In this document: positions 53,684 through 62,910 of the stretch, piece by piece
Position numbering within the stretch: position 1 is the first letter of the stretch
How the letters are laid out: every line of letters begins with the position of its first letter
DNA from: Chitinophagaceae bacterium UBA1946
GTDB taxonomy: Bacteria > Bacteroidota > Bacteroidia > Chitinophagales > Chitinophagaceae
Reading direction: 5' to 3'
Length of the DNA: 64,000 nucleotides
Assembly: GCA_002336815.1 (NCBI GenBank)
Contig: DDEU01000039.1
Span: forward strand, 1 to 64,000
Notes under the pieces: generated by a model
Told to the model about the DNA's origin: nothing
Databases searched by the model: none
What the model saw: only the letters and a program-made list of their open reading frames with translations
Translations under genes and position numbers: made by a program

Positions 53684-54124
53684 ATGGCAAGTGTAAGCAC
53701 CTACCTGAATTTCGCAGGAAATACAGAAGAAGCATTCAATTTTTACAAAACAGTTTTTGGCGGTGAGTTCCTTGCTGGTAAGATCACCCGTTTCAGCGAT
53801 ATACCTGCTGCACCCGGGCAACCGCCGATCAATGAAGCGGATAAGAACCTCGTGATGCATGTAGAGTTAAGGATACTTGATTCCCATACTTTAATGGGTA
53901 CAGATGCCCCGGAGTCCATGGGTTTTAAAGTGAATTTCGGCAATAACAGTTTCATTAACCTGCAGCCCGATACAAGGGAAGAGACCAAACAATTATTTGA
54001 TAAACTATCCAACGGTGGTACAGTGGGGATGGAACTGCAGGATATGTTCTGGGGCGATTATTTCGGAAGCTGCACCGATAAATTTGGTGTGCAGTGGATG
54101 TTTAACTGTTCACAAAAGCCATAA
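53684..54124 (+). CDS. VOC-family protein (PhnB-like)
   Basis: This 146-residue protein has paired beta-alpha-beta-beta-beta modules of the glyoxalase/bleomycin-resistance fold: VSTYLNFAGNTEEAFNFYKTVFGGE at the start (key part NTEEAFNFYKTVFGGE) and WGDYFGSCTDKFGVQWMFN at the end. This is the PhnB/YjdN-like group, whose function is generally unknown. It lies 10 bases after the hydrolase gene and 39 bases before a second VOC gene. Confidence 0.88.
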   Translation: MASVSTYLNFAGNTEEAFNFYKTVFGGEFLAGKITRFSDIPAAPGQPPINEADKNLVMHVELRILDSHTLMGTDAPESMGFKVNFGNNSFINLQPDTREETKQLFDKLSNGGTVGMELQDMFWGDYFGSCTDKFGVQWMFNCSQKP

Positions 54125-54163
54125 GTTTTTTAACACGATATTTGATGATTAAAAAAAACAACA

Positions 54164-55006
54164 ATGAAAAACAAATTTTATCCCTGCCTCTGGTTTGATG
54201 GCAATGCAAAACAGGCGGCTGAATTGTACACTGCGGCCTTTGACCAGGCTGTGATCACAGCCGACAACGGCATGGTAGTTATAACTGAAATAGGTGGTTG
54301 TAAGATAATGGGCCTGAACGGCGGACCCATGTTCAAACCCAATGCATCCATTTCCTTATTTGCCATTTTTGAAGATGCAGCAGCGGTGGATGCTGCCTGG
54401 AATCTATTGAGTGAAGAAGGCGTGGTAATGATGCCGTTAAATAATTATCCATGGAGCGAAAAGTATGGATGGGTGCAGGATAAATTTGGTATTTCCTGGC
54501 AATTGATGATCACAAGGACCGGTATGACTGAGCAAAAGATCATTCCTGCGCTTATGTTTACACAGGCCATGGCGGGTAAGGCAGAAGAAGCCATACAATT
54601 TTACACTTCAGTTTTTCCCGGCAGCGAAATAAAAGAGATCAGCCGGTACGAAAAAGGAGAGGGTGATGTGGAAGGAACGGTAAAGCATGGACGCTTTTTA
54701 CTCGATGGCCAATTATTCGTAGCAATGGATAGCTCCATGGCGCATGCATTCGCATTCAGTGAAGGCGTTTCAATCGTTGTAAACTGCGATACACAGGAGG
54801 AGATAGACAAATACTGGAATGCCCTCACGGCCGACGGCGGGCAGGAAAGCATGTGCGGATGGTTGAAAGACAAGTACGGTGTTTCGTGGCAGATCGTTCC
54901 GGCGATACTGGGTAGTTTAATGTCTGATAAAGAAAAAGGACAACGGGCCATGCAGGCATTGATGAAGATGAAAAAATTGGACATTGCCGCATTGCAGCAT
55001 GCATAA
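54164..55006 (+). CDS. Double VOC-domain protein (PhnB/3-demethylubiquinone methyltransferase-like)
   Basis: The 280-residue protein contains two PhnB-like VOC domains. The first (about 1-120) starts FYPCLWFDGNAKQAAELY and ends GWVQDKFGISWQLM; the second (about 128-255) starts PALMFTQAMAGKAEEAIQFY and ends WLKDKYGVSWQIVP. The name given to such proteins in databases (3-demethylubiquinone-9 3-methyltransferase) is not backed by the fold. The C-terminus, MQALMKMKKLDIAALQ, is typical of the group. It ends the hydrolase-VOC group, with a terminator at 55035. Confidence 0.88.
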   Translation: MKNKFYPCLWFDGNAKQAAELYTAAFDQAVITADNGMVVITEIGGCKIMGLNGGPMFKPNASISLFAIFEDAAAVDAAWNLLSEEGVVMMPLNNYPWSEKYGWVQDKFGISWQLMITRTGMTEQKIIPALMFTQAMAGKAEEAIQFYTSVFPGSEIKEISRYEKGEGDVEGTVKHGRFLLDGQLFVAMDSSMAHAFAFSEGVSIVVNCDTQEEIDKYWNALTADGGQESMCGWLKDKYGVSWQIVPAILGSLMSDKEKGQRAMQALMKMKKLDIAALQHA

Positions 55007-55034
55007 GATTTTTCAGGTATAGCATGAATAGAAG

Positions 55035-55065
55035 CCAGGTCTGTTTAGTAAGGACCTGGTTTTTT
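55035..55065 (+). terminator. Rho-independent terminator after the VOC genes
   Basis: A 7-bp stem CCAGGTC/GACCTGG (55035-55041, 55053-55059) followed by TTTTTT. The remaining 55066-55267 shows a TACATTTG box at 55243-55250, just upstream of the peptidase gene, and nothing else I can support. Confidence 0.85.
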
Positions 55066-55267
55066 ATTTTTGAATTGCCATTATTTGTATTGCCCGGATT
55101 GGATCTCCACGGTCTTAACTGATCGGTGCCGCTGTTATTTTTATTACCGCACCCAATCACAGGAAAATTGCCGTACCTGTAAAACCCTGGGGTCTTCAAT
55201 GCATATCGCCAGTTTACGCTTCCTGCATTGTTGAAGAACCAATACATTTGTAGCCTAAACACAATTC

Positions 55268-57427
55268 ATGAAAAAAATATTTTGCAGCCTGTTCCTGGTT
55301 GCTGCGATCGCTGCCACTGCACAGAATAAAATGCTCAGTATGGAAGATGCCATGCTAAAGGCAAGAACTACCCTAGCACCTGAAAACTTAAAACAACTGC
55401 AGTTTGTTTATGGAACCGGCGATTACGTGTACCTCAAAAAAAATGCTGGTAACGAATCCTGGGTAAAGGGCAATGCAACCATCGGTGAGGCGCCATTTTT
55501 AACGCTTGACCAGCTCAATGAGAAATTAAGATCCACCGGCTACGGCGATCTGAAAGCCATGCCGGCCATCCAGTTCAATAGAACTGCCAATTGGATATTT
55601 ACAGCCAACGGCAATAAGATATCATTTGACCCCATAGCCAACAAAGCAACAACGATATTGCCCAAAGAACTGGCCGGCAAAGAAAATGTAGAGGAAAGCA
55701 GTGCCGGTTTTATTGCGTATCTCGATGAACACAATCTCTTTGTTGCAGGCAATGGAACTGCTGCCAGTAAAGTTACCAACGATGGCAGTCGTGAAATCGT
55801 GTATGCGTCATCGGTACACCGGGATGAATTTGGTATCAGTAAAGGCACTTTCTGGAGCAACAGTGGCAAACAACTTGCTTTTTACCGGATGGATCAAAGT
55901 ATGGTAGCAGATTACCCGATCGTGGACTGGAGCAAAACGCCGGCGGTAAACGAAAATATCAAGTACCCTATGGCGGGTGGTAAAAGTCACCAGGTAACCG
56001 TGGGCGTTTACAATGCTGTGAGCAAATCGCTTGTTTATTTAAAAACAGGAGAACCGGCCGACCAATACCTTACCAATATTGCCTGGAGCCCCGATGACAA
56101 GTATGTCTTTATTGCTGTGCTGAACCGGCAGCAAGATCATTTATGGCTGAACCAGTATGATGCTTCCACCGGGGATCTTGTAAAAACATTATTTGAAGAA
56201 ACGGATGATAAATACGTAGAGCCTTTAGTGCCAATGTTGTTCCTGGAAAACGATCCTGGAAAGTTCATCTGGCAAAGCAACCGTGATGGCTGGAATCACT
56301 TATACCTCTATGATATTTCAGGAAAACTCATCAGGCAAATTACAAAGGGCGAATGGGAAGTACTGGAAGTAAAAGGCTTTGATGAAAAAGGAGAAAATAT
56401 TTTTGTGGTAACAACGCAGGAGTCACCGGTGTCAAAAAGATTGTCGCAGGTAAATTTGAAAACAAATGTGCTGAAGCAGATCACCAAAGGGAATAACGTT
56501 CACAACGCACAGATCAGCAGTGATGGAAAATATATACTCGATACCTACAGCAATACCACAACGCCAAGGATCGTTGAGCTAACCAATGTAAAAACCGGCA
56601 AGGCAACGGTACTGCTGCAGGCTGCCAATCCTTTAAATGAATATGCAGTTGGTCAATTAAACATCTTCACACTAAAAAATAAAACAGGTAACGACCTGTA
56701 TTGCCGCCTGTACAAACCAGCTGGCTTCGACAGCACAAAAAAATATCCTGTGATCGTTTACTGGTATGGTGGTCCGCATGCACAATTGATTTTGAACAGT
56801 TGGAATGGCGGTGCCGGTGATTACTGGTTTCAGTACATGGCAGAAAGAGGCTATGTTGTTTTTACACTGGATACAAGGGGCAGCGATAACCGTGGCAAAG
56901 CATTTGAACAATCCATTTTTAGAAGGGCCGGCGATGTGCAGATGGAAGACATGATGACGGGGATCGATTATCTTGGTCAGCAATCTTATATAGATAAAGA
57001 AAGAATGGGATTGTTTGGCTGGAGTTATGGGGGCTTTATGACGACCGATTTTATGCTGCATCACCCTGGTGTGTTTAAAGCGGCGGTGGCAGGAGGACCG
57101 GTGATGAACTGGAGCTGGTACGAGATCATGTATGGAGAAAGATACATGGACTCACCACAGGAAAATCCCGAAGGATATGCTGCTACCGACTTAACAGCCC
57201 AGGTAGAAAAGTTAAAAGGAAAACTCCTGCTCATCCATGGCCTGCAGGATCCTGTAGTAGTACAACAGCATTCGGTAAATTTTGTAAAAGCCTGTATCGA
57301 CAAAGGCGTGCAGGTTGATTACATGATCTACCCGGGACATGAACACAATGTTACAGGAAAAGACAGGGCACACCTGTATCAAAAGGTTACCGATTATTTT
57401 ATGCAAAACCTTGCTGACATCAAATAG
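55268..57427 (+). CDS. Dipeptidyl peptidase IV-like S9 peptidase
   Basis: This is a 719-residue prolyl-oligopeptidase-family enzyme that removes N-terminal dipeptides in the periplasm. The signal peptide is MKKIFCSLFLVAAIAATAQ. The beta-propeller (about 40-480) includes the DPP-IV-type substrate-binding signature DEFGISKG. The catalytic domain has Ser586 in GWSYGGFMT, the Asp in HGLQDPVVVQQ and the His in YPGHEHNV. GSDNRGKAFEQ is also typical. Its role is probably peptide nutrition. It is monocistronic, or leads into the metzincin gene 40 bases later. Confidence 0.94.
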   Translation: MKKIFCSLFLVAAIAATAQNKMLSMEDAMLKARTTLAPENLKQLQFVYGTGDYVYLKKNAGNESWVKGNATIGEAPFLTLDQLNEKLRSTGYGDLKAMPAIQFNRTANWIFTANGNKISFDPIANKATTILPKELAGKENVEESSAGFIAYLDEHNLFVAGNGTAASKVTNDGSREIVYASSVHRDEFGISKGTFWSNSGKQLAFYRMDQSMVADYPIVDWSKTPAVNENIKYPMAGGKSHQVTVGVYNAVSKSLVYLKTGEPADQYLTNIAWSPDDKYVFIAVLNRQQDHLWLNQYDASTGDLVKTLFEETDDKYVEPLVPMLFLENDPGKFIWQSNRDGWNHLYLYDISGKLIRQITKGEWEVLEVKGFDEKGENIFVVTTQESPVSKRLSQVNLKTNVLKQITKGNNVHNAQISSDGKYILDTYSNTTTPRIVELTNVKTGKATVLLQAANPLNEYAVGQLNIFTLKNKTGNDLYCRLYKPAGFDSTKKYPVIVYWYGGPHAQLILNSWNGGAGDYWFQYMAERGYVVFTLDTRGSDNRGKAFEQSIFRRAGDVQMEDMMTGIDYLGQQSYIDKERMGLFGWSYGGFMTTDFMLHHPGVFKAAVAGGPVMNWSWYEIMYGERYMDSPQENPEGYAATDLTAQVEKLKGKLLLIHGLQDPVVVQQHSVNFVKACIDKGVQVDYMIYPGHEHNVTGKDRAHLYQKVTDYFMQNLADIK

Positions 57428-57467
57428 GTATTCAGCACTCCGGCTTTTATATGTTTAAATTTCCTGC

Positions 57468-58124
57468 ATGGGCGAAGCAACCTTGATACCCCACAGCGAT
57501 GAGCTCCTCATCCGCTCTGTATTTTTCTTTTACGGCCATGCAGCCAGTGAAGCGTTGAGCCTGCAGGTGGCCAGGGATATTGAACAGCACTGGAATGAAG
57601 CAGCCGCTGTGGTGGAAATAAAAAAGAGGTATTACCGGCTTCGCTTCAAAATAGAAGGGAGCCATGCAGGTGAATTAACAGAGATGGATGTGTACGAAAA
57701 TACGGACCCAAAAAATAATTATTTCCGTGTAGAAACGGTTTCGCCACTGCAGGTATCGTTCGTAGATGGGCTGGGTTGCAATACCGGTTTTTTCTTATTG
57801 CAGAACCTGCTGCAGGACAGTACTACCGCAGCCCATGAATATGGCCATACCCTCGGCCTGCCACATCCCCGGCAACCTGATATCAGGGGAAAGGGTACAC
57901 CGGGCATTATGTATCCAAGAGGTACTGTGGTAGATCCGGTATACCAGTACAATCCCCATGCTTTGGCCGGCGACAATACCAATGGCGGTACCATCAACCC
58001 GCTGTCACGAAAAGTATTACAGCAGGATGTTGACGATCTGCAATTGCACAAACTCCGCTTTGATAAAGATGGTACGGCTGTGGTAGGCGCTTTTTCATCC
58101 GTGTGGCACGAGGCAGTACAGTAA
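57468..58124 (+). CDS. Metzincin-type zinc metalloprotease without a signal peptide
   Basis: This 218-residue protein has the full metzincin zinc motif HEYGHTLGLPH (residues 123-133), and a Met-turn-like PGIMYPRGT about 20 residues later. The N-terminal part (residues 1-110) is probably beta-rich (YRLRFKIEGSHAGELTEMDV). Metzincins are usually exported, yet this N-terminus (MGEATLIPHSDELLIRSVFF) is not a signal peptide. It may act in the cytoplasm, use another export route, or start elsewhere. I cannot name a substrate. It lies 40 bases after the DPP-IV gene. Confidence 0.75.
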   Translation: MGEATLIPHSDELLIRSVFFFYGHAASEALSLQVARDIEQHWNEAAAVVEIKKRYYRLRFKIEGSHAGELTEMDVYENTDPKNNYFRVETVSPLQVSFVDGLGCNTGFFLLQNLLQDSTTAAHEYGHTLGLPHPRQPDIRGKGTPGIMYPRGTVVDPVYQYNPHALAGDNTNGGTINPLSRKVLQQDVDDLQLHKLRFDKDGTAVVGAFSSVWHEAVQ

Positions 58125-58211
58125 GATCGAACCGTTTAAATAATTTCTGATATTCCTGCATCGCAAAATCACTTATCTTTCTGTTCTGTTATTTTTTAAC
58201 CAAATTAAAGT

Positions 58212-59099
58212 ATGCCAGTTCTATCAATTGAAAGCCTCCGTAAAGATTACGGGAAGATACAGGCTTTAAAAGGAGTTAGTTTCTCTGTTCCCAAAGGTTG
58301 TGTATTTGGTATCCTTGGCCCTAATGGCAGTGGCAAAACCACTTTGCTGGGCCTGATCATGGATATCCTTAAACCAACCTCCGGTTCTTATAAATTGTTT
58401 GATGAAGAACCAAATGAAAGTCACCGCAGGCAGATCGGTACTTTTTTGGAAACGCCTAATTTTTATCACTACCTGTCTGCCGTTCAGAATCTTGAAATTT
58501 CCGCTGCCATTAAGCAAAGAGGTAAAGAAGACATTGAAAAGGTGCTGGAAACTGTAAACCTGTCGCAGAGAAAGCATTCCCGGTTCAGCACCTATTCGCT
58601 GGGGATGAAGCAGCGGCTCGCCATCGCCAGTTGTTTGCTTGGTAGTCCTGAAGTGCTGGTGCTGGATGAGCCTACCAATGGGCTGGATCCTGTTGGCATT
58701 GCCGAAACAAGGGAACTGATCAAAAAACTGGCGCAGCAGGGTAAAACCATCATCATGGCCAGTCACCTGCTGGATGAGGTAGAAAAAGTTTGTACGCATG
58801 TGGCCATTCTAAAAAAAGGTGAACTGATCACCACCGGCAGGGTAGATGAGATACTGGCCAATGAAGACATTGTGGAATTGGGGGCATCCGATACCGTTAG
58901 GTTACAGCAGTTTGCAGAACAGTTGGGTGGTTACAGTAATCTAAAGCGCTCAGAGAACCTGCTGCAGTTGTACTACCCTGTTGGAACTGCCAACTTAGAG
59001 CGCATCAACCAGCATTTCTTTAACCAGGGCATTGTACTCAATCACCTGCACCTTAAAAAGAAAAGCCTCGAATCTAAATTTTTTGAACTTACAAACTGA
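58212..59099 (+). CDS. ABC transporter ATP-binding protein
   Basis: This is a 295-residue ABC ATPase of the type that pairs with ABC-2-like permeases. Walker A is GPNGSGKTT (residues 36-44), the signature is YSLGMKQRLAIA, Walker B is VLVLDEPTNGLDP and the switch His lies in IMASHLLDEVEKV. The C-terminal part (about 220-295) is a regulatory domain common in the exporter group. The permease gene begins 7 bases after its stop. The substrate is unknown. Confidence 0.93.
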   Translation: MPVLSIESLRKDYGKIQALKGVSFSVPKGCVFGILGPNGSGKTTLLGLIMDILKPTSGSYKLFDEEPNESHRRQIGTFLETPNFYHYLSAVQNLEISAAIKQRGKEDIEKVLETVNLSQRKHSRFSTYSLGMKQRLAIASCLLGSPEVLVLDEPTNGLDPVGIAETRELIKKLAQQGKTIIMASHLLDEVEKVCTHVAILKKGELITTGRVDEILANEDIVELGASDTVRLQQFAEQLGGYSNLKRSENLLQLYYPVGTANLERINQHFFNQGIVLNHLHLKKKSLESKFFELTN

Positions 59100-59106
59100 T
59101 TTCTAC

Positions 59107-59937
59107 GTGATACAATTATTAAAAATCGAGTGGCTTAAAATAAAGAACTATTCAGCTTTTATTGTGCTGGGACTGTTTTTTTTACTGGGCATTCTCGGCT
59201 CCAACTATGCCGTATTTTATTTGAAGAAAAATATTATTGATAAGGCCGATCCAACAGGGATGATCGCCAGTTCGTCACCGTATGATTTTGCACATACCTG
59301 GCAAACCACCAGTTATGTAAGCGGGTACCTGTTACTGTTACCCGGCCTTTTGCTGATCCTGCTCGTTACCAATGAATTTGCCTTTCGTACACACCGGCAA
59401 AATATACTGGATGGGTGGAACAGGAAAAATGTTATTGATGTTAAGATCGCCATGGCCCTGATAGCAGCAGTAATATCTACCATACTGGTTTTTATCACAG
59501 CCATTATTTTCGGCTTTGCTGCCGGTTCTTCTTTTTCGGTAACCCATATTGATGCCGTTGGTTATTTCTTTCTCAAAGCGCTCTCTTACAATATGATCGC
59601 CCTGCTGTTTGCAGTACTCGTTCGTAAAACCGGCTTTGCCATCGGCCTGTATTTTATTTATATGGGATTTGAGAACATCGTATCCGGGATACTGCAGGCG
59701 CTTTCCATGAAATTCAAAGCTGAATATGGCTTTGACATTGGCAATATGGGCGATTACCTGCCAATGAATGCCTCCGATGGCCTGTTGCATTTTCCTGAAA
59801 ATACCATTACCAACCTCGCCAACAACTCTAAAGCAATGCCGCATGATTATATGTATGTGAGCCTGGTGCTGGCATTGGTTTACCTGTTTGTATTTTATGC
59901 CTGGAGCCGCAACAGGATATTGAAAACGGATCTTTGA
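59107..59937 (+). CDS. ABC transporter permease (ABC-2 type)
   Basis: This is a 276-residue membrane protein, partner of the preceding ATPase. The start is a GTG at 59107, just after the ATPase stop; the longer frame from 59032 overlaps the ATPase in another frame and is unlikely. About six membrane helices are visible: FIVLGLFFLLGILGSNYAVF, YLLLLPGLLLILLVTNEFAF, VAMALIAAVISTILVFITAII-like segment (key part ALIAAVISTILVFITAI), SYNMIALLFAVLVRKTGFAI, an IGLYFIYMGFENIV segment and SLVLALVYLFVFYAW. TNEFAFRTHRQNILDGW is a typical cytoplasmic loop of this family. Substrate unknown. Confidence 0.88.
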   Translation: MIQLLKIEWLKIKNYSAFIVLGLFFLLGILGSNYAVFYLKKNIIDKADPTGMIASSSPYDFAHTWQTTSYVSGYLLLLPGLLLILLVTNEFAFRTHRQNILDGWNRKNVIDVKIAMALIAAVISTILVFITAIIFGFAAGSSFSVTHIDAVGYFFLKALSYNMIALLFAVLVRKTGFAIGLYFIYMGFENIVSGILQALSMKFKAEYGFDIGNMGDYLPMNASDGLLHFPENTITNLANNSKAMPHDYMYVSLVLALVYLFVFYAWSRNRILKTDL

Positions 59938-59974
59938 TACTATTCTATATTTCTATACATCTAAAACAACAATT

Positions 59975-61342
59975 ATGAAAAAGCTTTTAGTAGCCGCCGT
60001 ATTGTGTTCCGGAGCTATCTCAGCATGGGCACAACCACGCCTGCCTGAAAATTATTTCTGGAAAAAATTTGACAATGGCCTGGAAGTGGTTGTAATAGAA
60101 AATCACAAAGTGCCGCTTGCAACGATTGAGATCGCTGTAAAAAATGGCGCTTATACAGAAGGCCCCGAGTTCAGCGGCCTCAGCCATTTATTTGAGCACA
60201 TGTTTTTTAAAGCCAATAAAGATTATCCCGACCAGGAACATTTTTTAAAACGCACGCAGGAACTGGGCGCTATCTGGAACGGTACTACCGGTGAAGAAAG
60301 GGTAAACTATTTTTTCACGTTTGATAAAGACAGTTTGGATGCAGGCTTACGTTTTATGAATGCGGCCATCCGCTTCCCGATCTATCGCACCGAAGACATG
60401 CAGAAAGAAAGACCGGTAGTGGATGGTGAATTTCAACGGGCAGAAAGCGACCCTGGTTTCCAGGTATGGTACGAATGTCAAAAAAAATTATGGGGCGACC
60501 TGGTAACAAGAAAGAACCCGATCGGCGATCACAACATCATCAATACCGCTACGCCGGAAAAGATGATGATCATCAAAGACAAGTATTATTTTCCCAACAA
60601 CTCCCTGCTGGTGATCTGCGGCGATGTTGAGCATGAAGCAGCTTTCGCCAATGCACAAAAGATATTTGGCGACTGGGCAAGCAGTGGATTTGATCCGCAT
60701 CAAAAATATCCGGTTCCGGAATTTGCGCCACTGGAATCCACCAAATATTTTGTGAAAGAATCCTCCATTGCACAAACACCCTACATGTTATTTTTCTGGC
60801 ATGGACCAGATACAAGAAATGATTCTGCAGGAACAGTTGTGGCAGATGTTTTCTCTACCATCCTCGGTTTGAATTCTTCCAAATGGCAGCAGGCGCTGGT
60901 AGATAAAGGGCTTGCTACTTACGCCGGGGTGAGTTATCAAACACTGAGGCATGTTGGTCCTGTCAATATTTATGTATTGCCCAATCCGCTTAAAATGAAG
61001 GAATGTTATACCGAGATCATGAACCAGTTAAAGATGTGGAACAGCGACGATTATTTTACCGATGAACAACTGGAAACGGCGAAGCAGATCGTAAAGCGGA
61101 ATTTTATCCGGCAGAATGAAAAGCCTTCTTCACTGGCCAGCCAGATCACCTATGCATGGTGCAGCACTTCATTTGAATATTACCTCGATTATACCGGCAA
61201 TTGCCAGCGGGTAACCCGGGATGATATTAAGAAATATGTAGAGCGCTACATCACTGGTAAAAATTATGTGGCAGGCACCATCATCAACGAAGAAATGAAC
61301 AAGCAGATAAAGCCAGCCGAATTTTTCAAACCCAATAATTAA
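59975..61342 (+). CDS. M16-family zinc peptidase, catalytic subunit
   Basis: This 455-residue pitrilysin-like protease has a signal peptide (MKKLLVAAVLCSGAISAWA). The inverted zinc motif is HLFEH (residues 71-75), and the third ligand is probably in the VVDGEFQRAESDPG helix. The N-terminal half is the active M16 domain; the C-terminal half (from about 240) is the inactive partner fold. It works in the periplasm on oligopeptides by inference. The next gene, 18 bases downstream, is a related protein lacking the zinc motif, so a heterodimer is likely. Confidence 0.93.
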   Translation: MKKLLVAAVLCSGAISAWAQPRLPENYFWKKFDNGLEVVVIENHKVPLATIEIAVKNGAYTEGPEFSGLSHLFEHMFFKANKDYPDQEHFLKRTQELGAIWNGTTGEERVNYFFTFDKDSLDAGLRFMNAAIRFPIYRTEDMQKERPVVDGEFQRAESDPGFQVWYECQKKLWGDLVTRKNPIGDHNIINTATPEKMMIIKDKYYFPNNSLLVICGDVEHEAAFANAQKIFGDWASSGFDPHQKYPVPEFAPLESTKYFVKESSIAQTPYMLFFWHGPDTRNDSAGTVVADVFSTILGLNSSKWQQALVDKGLATYAGVSYQTLRHVGPVNIYVLPNPLKMKECYTEIMNQLKMWNSDDYFTDEQLETAKQIVKRNFIRQNEKPSSLASQITYAWCSTSFEYYLDYTGNCQRVTRDDIKKYVERYITGKNYVAGTIINEEMNKQIKPAEFFKPNN

Positions 61343-61360
61343 CTTTTAATAACTACAGAT

Positions 61361-62722
61361 ATGAAAAAGTTTTTTTCAATAACAATGTGCTGGCTGTGTG
61401 CATTCACCTTGTTTAATGCGTCAACAGCTACTGCCCAAAAAGGGGAAGCTTATGAAATGACTGTAAGCGGTGTAAAAGTAATTGTGCAACCCAGCGGCAA
61501 CCAGATCGTGGAGATACAAACCATCATCCGGGGCGGCGTGCAGAATTATGCTTTTGCGAAACAGGGTATTGAAAGCCTTGCAATGACAGGTCTTACAGAA
61601 TGCGGAACAAAGAATGATGATAAAAATTCATTTAAGAACAAACTGGATAAGGTGAGTGCGCAGGTATACGGCAACGCCGGGAATGATTTTTCTACCATCA
61701 GCATGAACTGCATCAGGAGCGATTTTGATATCGTATGGCCATTGTATGCAGATGCCATCACCGTTCCTGTTTTTGATGAAAAGGAATTTGGCAGGATCAA
61801 ACAGGATGCGATCAATGGCTTGAGGGCGCAGGAATCGCAGCCCGACTACGCCATTGATAATATGGCAAAACAAATGGCATTTGCAGGTAAAAACAATGCC
61901 AAACGCCCCGAAGGCACTGTGGCCACGGTGGGCAAACTAACGGCTGCCGAAACAAAAGCATATTACCAGTCCATACTCACCCGTTCAAGAATGGTGATTG
62001 TGGTAGTAGGAGAGTTTGACAAAGCAGTATTGGAACAAAAGATCGAAGCCATGCTGGCTCCTGTTCCGCAGGGCGCTCCTTTTACCTTAAAAAAAGAAAC
62101 GATCGCCCCTGCAAAGAATATTTTCAGGGCAGAGAAAAAAGATTTGGCCACCAACTATATCCAGGGTGTGGCCAGTGCACCATCACCCGGCACACCGGAG
62201 TTCAATGCATTTATGCTGGCCATGCGTATTTTTTCGCAGCGTCATTTTTTAGAAGTGAGAACCAAAAACGGTTTAAGCTATGCACCCGGCAGTTGGTTCG
62301 ATGGAAGCAGTTCTTCCTCTGCCAATATCAGTGTATCTACCACAGATCCCAACAAATACATCGCCGTGGCGAAAGCACTGATTGAAAAAACAAAAAAAGA
62401 TGGCTTTACGGAAGATGAATTGAGGAACATGAAAACCCAGTATCTCACCGGCTTTTTTTACCGGCAGGAAACCAACAGTGCACAGGCAGCTTCACTCGCT
62501 GCCAATGAAGTGCTGCACAGCAACTGGAGAAGAGCGCTTACCATCAGCGACGACATGAAAAAGATAACCGTACCGGAATTGAACAGTGTTTTTAATAAAT
62601 ACATCAGCAATATGGTGTGGGCTTACCAGGGCAACCCGGCAAAAGTTAATGCTGCCCTGTTTACCGGTAATACTAAAACCGTATTGCCAAAACCGAAAAT
62701 AACTACCAAAAAGAAAGGATAA
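61361..62722 (+). CDS. M16-family protein lacking the zinc motif, probable regulatory subunit
   Basis: This 453-residue secreted protein (signal peptide MKKFFSITMCWLCAFTLFNA) has the M16 fold: KVIVQPSGNQIVEIQTIIRGG (key part GNQIVEIQTIIRGG), GIESLAMTGLTECGT and GLSYAPGSWFDG. Where the catalytic partner has HxxEH, this one reads AMTGLTECG, so it cannot bind zinc. Pairs of active and inactive M16 proteins are known to form heterodimers (as in mitochondrial processing peptidase and some bacterial enzymes). The C-terminus is strongly basic (KPKITTKKKG). A strong terminator follows. Confidence 0.92.
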   Translation: MKKFFSITMCWLCAFTLFNASTATAQKGEAYEMTVSGVKVIVQPSGNQIVEIQTIIRGGVQNYAFAKQGIESLAMTGLTECGTKNDDKNSFKNKLDKVSAQVYGNAGNDFSTISMNCIRSDFDIVWPLYADAITVPVFDEKEFGRIKQDAINGLRAQESQPDYAIDNMAKQMAFAGKNNAKRPEGTVATVGKLTAAETKAYYQSILTRSRMVIVVVGEFDKAVLEQKIEAMLAPVPQGAPFTLKKETIAPAKNIFRAEKKDLATNYIQGVASAPSPGTPEFNAFMLAMRIFSQRHFLEVRTKNGLSYAPGSWFDGSSSSSANISVSTTDPNKYIAVAKALIEKTKKDGFTEDELRNMKTQYLTGFFYRQETNSAQAASLAANEVLHSNWRRALTISDDMKKITVPELNSVFNKYISNMVWAYQGNPAKVNAALFTGNTKTVLPKPKITTKKKG

Positions 62723-62739
62723 ATACTACCGCCTTCCTC

Positions 62740-62769
62740 AAAACTCCGGCCCACCTGGCCGGAGTTTTT
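62740..62769 (+). terminator. Rho-independent terminator after the M16 pair
   Basis: A perfect 12-bp stem (AAAACTCCGGCC at 62740-62751, GGCCGGAGTTTT at 62757-62768) with a 5-base loop, and further T. Confidence 0.9.
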
Positions 62770-62910
62770 GTTATTTACCATGTTTAAACATTGAATTGAC
62801 TTCCGGTTCCGCAACCGTTTATTCCTATTAGGGAGTTTTTTTTTCCTGTTTAGCAACATTTGATTGTTCCTGAACGATTAAAAGCAAACTTTTGGTCAAA
62901 CTAACTGCGG

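Noticed and set aside
55066..55262. Minus-strand frame with WRYALKTPGFYRYG-like residues upstream of the DPP-IV gene
   Set aside because: It could be a gene fragment, but it runs through a terminator and into the VOC gene on the opposite strand, and I recognise no family.
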